Source: Sclerotiophoma versabilis (Eukaryota; Ascomycota; Dothideomycetes; Pleosporales; Didymellaceae). From it: a stretch of 64,000 nt of DNA. The notes below the pieces were generated by a model. It was not told the DNA's origin. It made no database searches and saw only the letters and a program-made list of their open reading frames with translations. A program made the position numbers and the translations under genes. The stretch spans positions 806,001-870,000 of the forward strand of contig JAAROD010000058.1 of NCBI GenBank assembly GCA_012274445.1, written 5' to 3'. Positions 31,140 through 41,067 of the stretch are shown piece after piece. Every line of letters begins with the position of its first letter. Position 1 is the stretch's first letter.

Positions 31140-32383
31140 ATATTAAGAGTTAAAATAACCTATTTTAGGTTAAAGAGAACTAATCTAGCGCCTTAGAACT
31201 CTTCTTAGATATTACTAGAAGTAAAGACTATATTATAGGCTACTTTAAAGTATAAGAGGAACTTAGTTTTTATAAGGTAGATAATCTAGTTATATATAAG
31301 TATTTTAGCTTAGTGCCTATATACCTTCTTTAAAGAGGTAAAACAACTTATATTAAGTAGCTATAGGAGGTATAATAAGTAAGAAGGTATATATATAGTA
31401 ATAATCTTATTATTCTTATAGTATTACTAGAATTTAAGTAAGTTATAGCTCTTATAGCTATTAATAACTAGTAGTTAGTAGGTACTAATAGTACGCTTCT
31501 TTATATACGTGTTAAAGTACTTTAACTACTTAAGACTAAGCTTATTAGTAGTCTAGCTATTACTAAAGACTCTAATAACCTAATTCTAGAGTAGGTCTTC
31601 TTCCTTATACTAGCTAGAGAGGTAGTAGAATACCTTAAAGATAATAAAGAGTAGAATAGCCTATTCTTTTATATTAATACTCTGTATAACTATTATCTAC
31701 TCCTAGTTACCTTACTAGACTGTCTTTAGCCTTCTTTATCTCTTTAAAGCTATAATAACTACTTTTAGAAAGATCTAGCCTATTGTAAAGCCTATCTTAT
31801 TAAAGTTATATATATCTTTATCTTAAATACTATACTTAGCTTTAATATTAGCTACTAGGCTAAACTAGCTCTATACAACCTCTAAATTCTTATAGAGAGC
31901 TTACTTATAGTTATACTTATAATTAAACTTTACTTTAAGCTCTAGTTAATGCTTAACAAACGTACTAGGCTAATTTATACTAATAGAGCCTAGATTGCGC
32001 TTAGCGCGCAGAGAATTAGCTATAGCAGCTATATCTACTAGCTAGGAGCTAAATTCTTACGCGTTTAGCTTAAGGATATATTTAATAATTACCTACTTCT
32101 TATTATTATCTAGCTTTTATAAGTTAGCTATAGAATTAGTATATAAAGGTTATTCTATATATTATATACTTAGTATACTCTAAGGTACCTTATAGATAGC
32201 TACAGTATATTACTAGATAAGATTTATATCTTATTTAAGAGCTTAAAGTATAAGCTGTATTTAGGCTTCTCTTAATATATTAATATTAGGTTGTTATTAA
32301 GGTATTAGTATATAGAGGTTACTTTAGTAGAGGCTTAGTAAAAGTAATTAGCTTACCTATTAATTAGCTTACCTATAGAGTAT
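31140..32383. other. Right part of element X, no recognisable gene
   Basis: AT-rich, RIP-mutated sequence between the direct-repeat element and the right end of X. Stops occur in all frames. It probably holds most of the former X transposase, but I can see no family motif. The right inverted repeat of X is at 32331-32383. Confidence 0.5.
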
Positions 32384-33029
32384 GTTAGACCTTACTCTCT
32401 TCTCTATACTTAAATTAAGCTATTATAATAAGATTTAAGACCTCTCTACTCTAGATAATACTATACTAATTAAGAAGGAGAGGTTTATTATATTCTATAA
32501 TAAAGTAAGAGAAGAAGAACTCTTAGAGTAAGTAGTATAAGCTAGTTAGAGAGCTGCTGGCCTCTATTTATATAACCTAGACCTAGTACTGCTTTTATCT
32601 TAAGTTCTTAGCTAGCTAATAATACTACCTTAAGAGACTTAGATTATAAAGGCTTTAAATCTACTTCTTAGTATGCCTTAAAGCTTATAGGCCCTATATA
32701 GAGCTTCCTAGCAGCTACTTTAGTTAGAATCTCTTTTACAGAGTACCTAGCTAGTACTTAGTAAGGTAGGGAAGGCTATTTTAAGGGCAAATACTTAGGC
32801 AGCTTAGCTTAAAACAGAGAACAAGAAGCTGCTATATTAGCTTACTTAAATCAAGAGTAAACAGACAAGAAAGCAAGTTCAAGTTAACTAAAATAAGCGT
32901 TTTAGTAACACTAAGACGATTAAGGCTGCTATTAACAGAGCTGCTGCTTAAGCTGCTGAAGCTGCTAGCAAATCACATGATAAAATAGCAGCAGAGGCAG
33001 CAGCAGAAGCAGCAAAAGCTGGGCTTTAA
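32384..33029 (+). pseudogene. pogo/Fot1-type transposase, C-terminal third (RIP-ruined)
   Basis: Starts with DLTLFSILKLSYYNKI, where the family has LQPLDLAPFS-LK, then IKKERFIIFYNKVREE and AAGLYLYNLDLV. It ends in an Ala-rich tail (AAINRAAA, stop, AAEAASKSHDK...) with a stop at 33027-33029. The in-frame stops mostly fall where Gln is expected, as with RIP. The 3' inverted repeat follows at 33109. Confidence 0.8.
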
Positions 33030-33108
33030 GCTATGTGTAATGAGTGGCAAATATAACCTTAGTTGTTGACTAAACTTAGCTTCAATTGTGGTGATGGTGG
33101 CTGGTTTA

Positions 33109-33152
33109 GGTGGCCAAGAAGTACCCCCGGCCGAAAAGTACCCCAGTTAGCT
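33109..33152 (-). repeat. Right terminal inverted repeat of the pogo-type element
   Basis: Inverted partner of 4567-4610, followed by TA. It keeps its GC-rich sequence although the interior has been degraded. Confidence 0.9.
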
Positions 33153-33426
33153 TACGTATTTCTGTTTTTAGTAACCGCGCCTTCTAACAACAAGCCCTAT
33201 CAAGATCTATCTGCTTTGTTCTTCTCAATAAAACCATCCGTACGACAAGCTAAAAAGCCAGATAACATCAGAATTATTACTTCGGACCCAACTCTTGTTT
33301 GCACTCCATGCGTTACACGTCACGTAGAATGACGGTGTGCAAGTAGTGTGAGGCCGCATTCTTGTGAGGCTGTACGTTAGTTGTTCCGCTCCTTCTAACA
33401 TAATCTTAATTTCCTTTCGCTTTTCC

Positions 33427-34224
33427 TCACAAGTCTCTCTCCTTGCACTCCTTGTCATATGCTTTTAAGTCTTTCATCTTTAGTTCTATAAACACTTCCA
33501 TCTCCTTCCGCTGTTCCTCATCCAGAGTAACATCTCCTTCTCGACGAAGCGCACTCCAGTAAATATCATCTACATCTAGGCTCTTCCTGATCCCGTAATC
33601 GAACCAAAATCGGCCACTCTTCCAAGATTCTCGCATCTGAGTCGAAAGTTTGGGTTCTGCGGGTGGCGATCTCACCTCCATTCGCTCCAAGGCGCAAATG
33701 AACTGCTCCAATCCGGGTTTATATCGAGCCAGAAACTTCTGCATGCTATATCTTTCTATTCATATGTCTGGTCCTTTCAATAAGAGCCACCACGGAGGAT
33801 CATAAGTGAATTGTGATGGCATTGCATGCGTGAAGTCCCAATCTAATATTGCGTGGACCTTGAGAGTTTCTGGGTCGGCAAGCATGTTTGAAGGCTGCAA
33901 GTCGTCGCAGAAGAATTTGAACGGACCTTTATCATCCATGCAATATTTCAGGATAAGCTGTCGGAACTGGTCGCGTGCAATATACCTCCTCTTAGCATCT
34001 TCTGGACCACCTGCAAGATTACCTTGTACGCGAAGGTGAGTAAGGTTTTCGTTGGATTGGTATTCGAGGTACTCTCTGATGGTCTGGAATGGCGCAGTGG
34101 GAAAAGTTTCCACTGAATAATCTGAAACGGTCACTACCATTTCGTTCACGTAGTAAGCAAATGGCCTCTCAGTCGCCATCCACTTGTTCGTATCAGAGTT
34201 TTTAACAATGGTATGTCTCACCAA
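33427..34224 (-). pseudogene. Aminoglycoside-phosphotransferase-like (APH/choline kinase fold) gene, truncated with a nonsense codon
   Basis: A large fungal family of APH-fold proteins of unknown substrate. The visible part holds the catalytic segment FFCDDLQPSNMLADPETLK followed by ILDWDFTHAMPSQF and YDPPWWLLLKGPD, typical of the family. In the same frame a TGA at 33760-33762 replaces the expected Trp (TGG to TGA). Beyond it the frame resumes with a Tyr-x-Met-Gln-Lys-Phe-Leu segment and runs to 33427. The N-terminal lobe with the nucleotide-binding loop is missing: the frame closes just upstream of 34224. It lies 270 bp from the island edge, so the nonsense change may be RIP leakage. Not functional as it stands. 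Confidence 0.8.
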
Positions 34225-35834
34225 AGGTGGCCTTACTTATTAACGCATCGGATAGGAGGGCTGGGGGCCAGGGCGATTGAAATAGGCAAACTTGCTTCCT
34301 GGGAGGCAGCGCCGTTAACGATGTTCAGCAACACTGCCAGAATGATCAAGCCTTTACTCGCGAATAATTTTCTTTGATGGCTTTCCACTCACGGTGCGGC
34401 TTAGCGACTTGTCCGCATTGGCGTTTGGGTTTGTTCTTATGTTCATTGCGTTTTTATGAGCCTGCATGTAACTAAGCGCTTACGAAGTACAAATGTGGAA
34501 CTGCTCAGCAATGCAGTAAGTATTGAGTTCAAGTGCACACCATAAGCTTATGACATGTTTCACCGTTACGTGGACGACGCACCAATTGATCGGTTGACTA
34601 TCTTGTGTATTCGGGTTGAGATGACTGACAGCACAGTCGAACAATACATGGAAATACATGTGGTCTTGGAAACCTCTCATCTGCTTACATCCGCTCCAAC
34701 AAAAGCAATGTCTCGATCAAAGACTGAATTCTTGCAGGTCTAACACATCTATAATCGTTAGGGATAAAAGTACCATGATGCTACAACTCTCTTGGCGCCG
34801 TCAAGTTCGAATATTGAGTATTAGCGTTTTGTATCAGCCCTACTTGGGTGTTCTGCCTCTCTGCCGAGATTTTTGATACGAACAAGTATAAAATGAATGC
34901 TAAATCGCTTACTTCACCACAACCTCTATAGTAGAGGGTTTCAATATGTCCTTGCATTTCTCGGCGATTGCGGTGAACTCGTTCTTCAGTTGGAGTGCGA
35001 TCGCCGTACGTTACCAAGTATCCGTCTTGCTGACATACGAGACGCAAATCTCTTTTCCAGCCGATGTGATCATTTTCTTCATAAAAACGCTGAATCAATA
35101 CACGACGATGTTGTAGAGACAGAAATGCAATGTCGAGAGGTTTTGAAGCAGTTAACATAAATGCTGTTTATGGAAAGAAGAAGTTGATGATGGAAATGGA
35201 GATGATTTAGGTCGTTCGAACACGAGGGGTGATAGAAATGGTGAGTTGGTAAACTGTATGTGATGGATCTGGACTGGAAGGCTAGTACATGATGCATGGG
35301 ACATACTTATATTTTGCTACGACAAAGTAATTAACCAGATAACAATTGAAATACATCCCGCGGCACCATAGCTCGGCGCGTAGACATTGCTCGAATATAG
35401 CGCCAAGGTCGTTCCGAGAAGTTTGGTTTGGTTACAAACCATAGGTCCTCATAAGAGAGCTTTACACGCTATGGCGCAATACAGGCCACGAAGAATCCTT
35501 GCATTGGTTGCCAACGCCCTGTGACTCAAGTGTAGCTTCGTTGAGCTCTAATCATGATCAGCAAAGCGACTAATAGAAATTTCTAGAGGTGGAGCTTTTC
35601 AAGGCGCTTGGTCTGCTGGTAAGGTTCTTTGGGAAACTCGTCCTTGATTTTGCCCTAAGCTGTGGAGTGTTCTGACCTATCCTGCATAGTATGCGGGTGA
35701 GGAGTGTCTCCGTACAAGCTTATTTTTGGACCAGCCGAGGGACCAGACTGGCAAAGACAGAAGAGATTAGTCACGTTTTTTGGCAGTAGATAAGGAAGAC
35801 AAAACAGTGAAACAGACTACTAGCATACAAACTA
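34225..35834. other. Gene-poor region between two pseudogenes
   Basis: No recognised gene. On the minus strand, 34781-35158 is an ATG-initiated frame of 125 codons whose first 80 or so codons look protein-like and end at a good donor (GTAAGC, near 34913), so it could be an exon of an unknown or dying gene. The rest has no motif, repeat or transposon end that I can see. Confidence 0.4.
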
Positions 35835-36717
35835 TTAAACTTCCTTGAACCATGGATGCTCTAATGTTTGTTGAGCTGTGATTCGCTTCGAGGGGTCCAA
35901 GTTCATCAACCGCAGGATCAGATCCTTAAAGACGGTGTCCTCCACCTCAGGCCATTCTGCAAATGATTTATATGGAATGTAGGGCTCATGGCGATCCCCC
36001 CAAAGCATAGTCAAGACCGTGAGACTAATTTCGTCATCGCCGAGGTGCGCCTTGAGACCATCGAGTCCTTCCTGATCTCCAAAATAGGAAACCTGCCGCT
36101 GTAATCTAATCATATCAGGTAATGCACCCAGCTCTTCATGCTTCTCAAAATCAGCGTCTGGTCCAAATATCACACGGCCAAGAACGGCATAGATACTTCT
36201 CAAGTACCATGTTTTCTTCGTCGTGATGGTAGTCAATCATGATGTTGTCTGCCTTGATATCTGAAATTTGTTAGCTTTTGGCATTGTAATTCCGAAAAGA
36301 GCTTTATCACCCAAGTGTACGATATCCTGGCTGTGCATATCAGTAAGTCCTCTGAGACTGTCCTTGAGGATTTTCTTTGTAACATGCATTAAAATCTGTT
36401 TCTTCGCAAGGCTTAAAAGGTCGTCTCTCAGATATTTGAACAAAACTTCGCTCATCAAGGATGGTGTCCACTGGCAATCGTAGAAAGGGACTATCGCGGG
36501 GATTGGGTCGAATCTCTTCGTTAAAATGGTCGAATATGAGTTCGGGAATGTCTTTCCAAAATGAACCGATCGTGCCCACTCCTGGAGAAATTTAGTTCGC
36601 ACCCTGTACAGAATACACTTTGGAAAGGACTTGCGTTGCTAGCCAAACACGACCAAAGTGTTCTCTCTCCTGGAGGAGCTGTTTGTATTGAAATGTATTT
36701 CCTGTAGCACCAACCAT
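35835..36717 (-). pseudogene. Fungal serine/threonine protein kinase, multiply broken
   Basis: Begins MVGATGNTFQYKQLLQ near 36717, with REHFGRVWLA as the glycine-rich region. A TAA interrupts the frame near 36600. A frameshift near 36440 separates LRLPVDTILDERS from KYLRDDLLSLAKK. A normal intron of about 50 nt (branch GCTAAC, end TTTCAG) then yields the catalytic loop HLDIKADNIMIDY. Right after VLEK the sequence jumps to IYAVLGRVIFGP with a frame change, so about 50 residues holding the DFG-type motif and the APE region are deleted. The C-terminal lobe runs to LDPSKRITAQQTLEHPWF and a stop at 35835. It cannot make an active kinase. Confidence 0.82.
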
Positions 36718-37858
36718 GTCTTTGGGAACAGCTGCCATCCTGGCGATGCTCTTCCGAAACATACTACTTACGTAGAAATAGTGTTGTATTCCGCACTCTA
36801 GTAGAACTAAGGAAATGCAATTGCAAGCTTGAAAGGAAAGGTTACCGGAGGGCAGCTGAGTAATGGTTTTAGCTTGATGTACGGAAGAGTAGCACAGTGG
36901 CTGTTAAAATGCCAGAGCGCCAAAAGCATTCGTAGGACCAGGTGGCCAGCAAGAGGATATGGAATGGCGGGTGACTAAGACTAATGCAGCTACGCCGAAG
37001 GCTGGCAAAGCGCTGGTGATAGAATCAAGGGCGGGCGTAGCCACTGTGAGGCATAGCATGTCTGGTGAACGGCTGTACTGGATGGTAACGTGGCTTACCA
37101 CATTGCGAACGTGCCCATTAAATGAACGCTAAGCCTAAAGCATGCTGCAACTCAGCATAAAGGCGCCACATGGGCGCGTATTCAAGCAAGGTCCCGCCAA
37201 TAGGATTTTGGCTAGGTTGCTTCCGTAGTCGCTACCTCCAGAGTAGACTTCTTTCTTCGAGCATTTTTAGCCATTATTTCCGTCCCGGGTATCTGTTCTC
37301 AGAACCGGGTTACCAAGAAGCAAGTCAATCAGCAATATTTGCAGTGGCAGAACAAGAAATATCAAGGTTTCCCGTTCACTCAGTCATATTCAAGCAACGC
37401 TCCAGCGGGTCAGTAGGTGGGTGGTCACTAGCGAATGCCCGCTGCTATATGCCTTTATCTTTACGTGTCGTATGATTACTGAGGCAATTACTCTAAACCC
37501 AAACAAGGTTTCGAATTTGATACCCGGGGTGTTGTACTCTCCAAGTACCTAACAGCAGTTTTGTGAGTCTTTACTTCGCCTGCCGAGGCTGTCTGCAACC
37601 TTGAGTAGAGTTCTTGTTTGGACAGCTAGTCTTGGTTGTAGCTCACTGGCGCTGGAATAAGACCAAAGATTCTTTACGGAGATACGAGAAGAGAGACGCC
37701 TCATTCACGGTTGTACCTCCTACCATCTTGTCACAAAAAGCATCCAGATGCGAGATCTGGGTTTGGTTTCAAACAAGCTTACAAAGTGTTTAATTCAGTC
37801 GAACCGAAAGTTTAGCGCTTGAGACTAGCCGTGAACGGAGTGTAAAGGTCCAATAACG
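36718..37858. other. Gene-poor region between pseudogenes
   Basis: Short frames only (up to about 100 codons), without motifs. I see no transposon ends, tRNA or repeats here. Confidence 0.45.
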
Positions 37859-38643
37859 CTATGAGACATGTACTTTGGGAATTGAGCTTATACCTTTCAC
37901 AATAGCAGCAGACACCAGCTGTATATTGAAAGTATTATAATGGTCAATAAAGTACTCATAAAGCCCTCGTCGATCACAAATGGCCCGCCTAAACTGCTGT
38001 CGAAAATACTGTTTAGCTTTTCCGACGTCGATACCAGCAGAATAGTCAAGAAAGTAATTTCCGATGGGGCTGTGAGCCAGGTTCTGTCGGAACCTACTGA
38101 CGTTGCTCAAGAAAAGTATGACTTTTGTTGTCGTAAACCACTTGGAGCTCACCACGCTGTCGAACACTTCAAACTGTTGGACCATGGCGTTGCTGCTTGA
38201 CAGCTCTTGGTCGTAACATGGTAGATCGACAACGTGAGATATGGCAGAGACGTTATTAAATTTACACCTCCTTCGTTCACATCCTCGCATGTCGACGTCA
38301 ATGAGGCTCAGTGACAGTACCTTGGATACAAAATGGTGTTCAGACAAACCACGGATACCTTTGTGAGACTGCAAAATGTCGACTTCTTTCTTGGTCTTGA
38401 GTTGTTGGATAATTTCCCTTGTTGGAAACGCGCAGAGGGGTAGAACTTTGTACGGCTTGTTGTGAGATCTGGTACTTTCTCTGAGTGTCTGGTCGATGGC
38501 CTTTGATCGTCTCTCAACTTGGGGTACTTGTTGAATTGTTGTCGACTGAAACCTTGTAGTTGCTCAAGCGTGAAGATAACGATGTTCACAATTAGGTGTA
38601 TGATCCGAGCAACGACCTTGATGATAGTAAGTAGATCTACCAT
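37859..38643 (-). pseudogene. G-protein alpha-subunit-like gene, decayed
   Basis: An N-terminal segment (MVDLLTIIKVVARIIHLI, from 38643) resembles the leader of expanded fungal G-alpha-like proteins. After a frameshift near 38545 the frame reads RSKAIDQTLRE and HNKPYKVLPL. The P-loop that should follow (GxGESGKS) is replaced by CAFPTRE before IIQQLKTKKEVDIL. The switch-2 DVGGQ reads DVDMR. The rest is well kept: FNNVSAISHVVDLPCYDQ, FDSVVSSKWF, ILFLSNVSRFRQ (the NKxD-type site has lost its Asp and Lys), NYFLDYSAGIDV and IQLVSAAI. Both nucleotide-binding loops are gone, so it should not bind GTP normally. Confidence 0.78.
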
Positions 38644-38876
38644 ATCGGAGAGATCATGCGTGGAGGTGATGGAAGCTCTTTACTAGCTTGTAGGTGTTAG
38701 GCTGCGCCGCTGCACTGCGCCGCTTTTGTAAGGCAGGCTGACGCGCCAGACTCTACTCGAACAGTAAGAATACCCAAGACCTGTAAAACCACAACTCAGC
38801 AGGATGATGTTCGTCAAACATACCCGTGAAATGGCTGACATAGCTGCCAATCATACGTGTAAGTGTCTCATCGTCC

Positions 38877-40107
38877 CTAAAACCCCAACCCCTTCTCGAA
38901 TTCCCTCCATGCCGTCCCCACAGGCTGAATCAACGTGTAACTCTCAGTCGTAGTCCCAAGCCGCTGTACCCCATTAACCATATACAACGGCGTAACCTTT
39001 CCATCACTACTGAAGAACAACTTCGGCCTCTCCCTCCTATTGAACGTTTCGACACTCCCATCTGTAAAGGTCACAGTCGAGTTGAACGCCTCTTGCAGCT
39101 TGAACGTCCACGGCCCTGTGAGGTTGCGAGCAAACATGTGCGCGCCGACACGAGGGTACTTCTTGTTCGATTCGGTGATGTCGATCATCCAATGTGCCAA
39201 TGCATGCCAGTGACCACGCTTGTCGCGCCATATAAAGGGATCTTCTGCCCAACTAGACGAATAGTCTGAGGTGTTCCACGGCGCTGTGAACACCTGGCGA
39301 TAAGGCCCGTCGTAGGATGGAGCAACGAATATCTTGAGATCTTCAGCGGCGAGTACGGTCTCACTTGTTGGATAGTTGAGAGACCAGAGAGGTGCTGGGG
39401 CAGGATTTGTTCCATTTATGAGGATCTTGAACGGGGTCCAAGGTCCACGGATCGTGGGGGCTGAGGAGACAGAGATGTTGTTGGGCCACTGTGCTCTGCA
39501 CATCGTCAGTATCTAGCGTCGAATAGTCAAGCGTCACATAGGTGGGTTTAACGTACTTGTTAATTCCGCCGCATTGCTTGGGATCCGGTACGTCCACACC
39601 AATACTCCATAGCAGGTACTCCTCATCTGCTGGACTCCAATACACATATGCGTTGTGTCTAAAGCTTCCAGTGATATTCTGTTTCCACACATACGGTCCC
39701 TGCGGCCCACTCGTGCTCTCAGCTCTTGCAATGAAGCTCGTCGGCCGCCAACCGCTCAGTCCACAGCCATGCGCAAATTGATCGTAGATAAGATGGAAGA
39801 GCTTTGGATCATCCTGGTCCTGGACGATTTGGCCGCCCCAGGATGAGTTGCCTCGATTGCTGTAGTGGTCCGGCGCGTTGTAAGCAGTGTTGTTGAAGCC
39901 CGTGTATCTGGTAGCGGAAGCGAGATCAAGTCGCCCGCAGTCAGAGCCGAACCAGCTTGGGTCACACTGACAGGTCGATGTTGTATTCGTTCCGGTGCTA
40001 GGAAGACAGAGGCCGTTCAGACTGCAGTCATCGTCGGTAATGCAAGCCTGTGTATTGATGGCCGTTGTAGCCCATATTGCCAGAGAGGCAATCTGCCAAA
40101 GCCGCAT
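38877..40107 (-). CDS. Secreted EGF-like plus beta-propeller glycosidase-like protein
   Basis: Two exons, 39557-40107 and 38877-39495, with a 61-nt intron (donor GTACGT, branch TACTGAC); 389 residues. A signal peptide (MRLWQIASLAIWATTAINTQA) is followed by an EGF-like module with six cysteines (CITDDDCSLNGLC...CQCDPSWFGSDC). The rest has the look of a five-bladed propeller of the GH43/GH117-like kind: WGGQIVQD, HLIYDQFAHGCG, SWAEDPFIW and RERPKLFF. Many N-glycosylation sequons fit secretion. Start: the frame extends upstream to 40341, but the ATG at 40107 alone gives a signal peptide. The substrate is unknown; a carbohydrate-active role is inferred. Confidence 0.85.
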
Positions 40108-41067
40108 GGTGACAAACGCTAGAGACGAGGGGGTTGTGCAGTTCTGTAAGCTCAGTAATTCAATATGTCGAGATCGGCGAACCTGTGATATAGATAGCAG
40201 TGCTGATCTTGCCAAGGTACACGAATGGAAGTAGATGTACCGAAAGTGCCTGTCCGGATAAATATGGTCATCTCTTTCCTGAACAGGACTCGATGTATGC
40301 ACCCCGCATAAGCCACGTGCGTGAACAACACTATGCACCAAACAAGTCCGCTTGAAATATGGAGTTGTCCCTTGATTGAGTCAGTTGCATAGTTCCTCAG
40401 GCCAGACCAGGGAAACGTAATTTACCGTGAATATGTTTGTGCGAGTTGTGAAAGAGCAAATAATACGGAGCGTGTATCTACGCATGACTAGATCACTCCC
40501 GGATTGCGTACAAAAGTGCAAGTCATAATATGCATTGCAGGTCAGTGTTGACCGTGATAAAATTTCCATTCCTTTTCCTACGATGCAATTGCTCAATGTC
40601 TCGAAAAGACTGAGCACAAAAGAGTAATGGTGCTAAATAACGCTCACATGGAAAGGAAGATCAGAAGCGGCCAGACCAATCAGGTCTCTCGAAAAGATAC
40701 GAGAATGTAAAGTGTCCAACAATTACAAACACCTTCGCTAAAGCGCATCAGACCCGTGCACTTTGTGGATACACCCAAAGCGTATACATGTAGCCGACCT
40801 TTCGAAAGTCCGACATAAGTAACAATGCAAAGCAAAAAGCAGAGCAAAAGGAAATCGTTAGGCTGCGAAGCCGTAAGGTGAGGACGATCATGCGGCCAGG
40901 TTCGCAAATGAGACGGAACGCTGTCCGGATATTGTAAGTCTATGGGTTCGTGAACTCGTTTGTATGAGGGTATCTGGTTTCTTTCGGCCGTGATATTTGG
41001 AACCGCAAACAGTTGCGGCCCCTCAGGAGTTCGGGTACTGATGTTGTACAAAGTGGAAAGGCGGCCT
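40108..41067. other. Intergenic region upstream of the EGF/propeller gene
   Basis: 960 bp with the promoter side of the secreted-protein gene and the 3' side of VAC7. It holds only short frames without motifs. Confidence 0.55.

Larger units (their letters stand above)
12365..32383. mobile_element. Element X: terminal-inverted-repeat transposon, heavily RIP-mutated and interrupted
   Basis: The left end (12365-12392, resuming at 28518 after the copia element) is an inverted copy of 32331-32383. The inverted repeat is at least 50 bp and holds two tandem copies of TAGGTAAGCTAATTA. It splits the pogo transposase after the LQPL motif. Once the inserted elements are removed, X is about 1.9 kb (12365-12392, 28518-28968, 29478-29610, 31140-32383). 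I could not recognise its transposase through the RIP damage; hAT or Mutator-like families are possible but not shown. Confidence 0.65.
4565..33154. mobile_element. Nested transposon island (28.6 kb)
   Basis: Bounded by the dinucleotide TA at 4565-4566 and 33153-33154 and by a 44-bp inverted repeat. Inside are at least six elements nested up to four deep. Apart from the two gypsy elements the DNA is strongly AT-rich, with TA everywhere and CA rare, and broken coding frames show CAA/CAG-to-stop and TGG-to-stop changes, the mark of RIP. The age order follows from what interrupts what: pogo-type shell, then X, then copia, the direct-repeat element and a solo LTR, and last the two intact gypsy copies. 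Confidence 0.9.

Noticed and set aside
19688..32383. Centromere or telomere-adjacent DNA
   Set aside because: The AT-rich block resolves into named transposon parts with target duplications and lies between ordinary genes. There are no telomeric repeats.
33063..33332. 89-codon ORF at the right edge of the island
   Set aside because: It runs through the terminal inverted repeat and the TA junction of the pogo element, so it is a chance frame across unrelated sequences.
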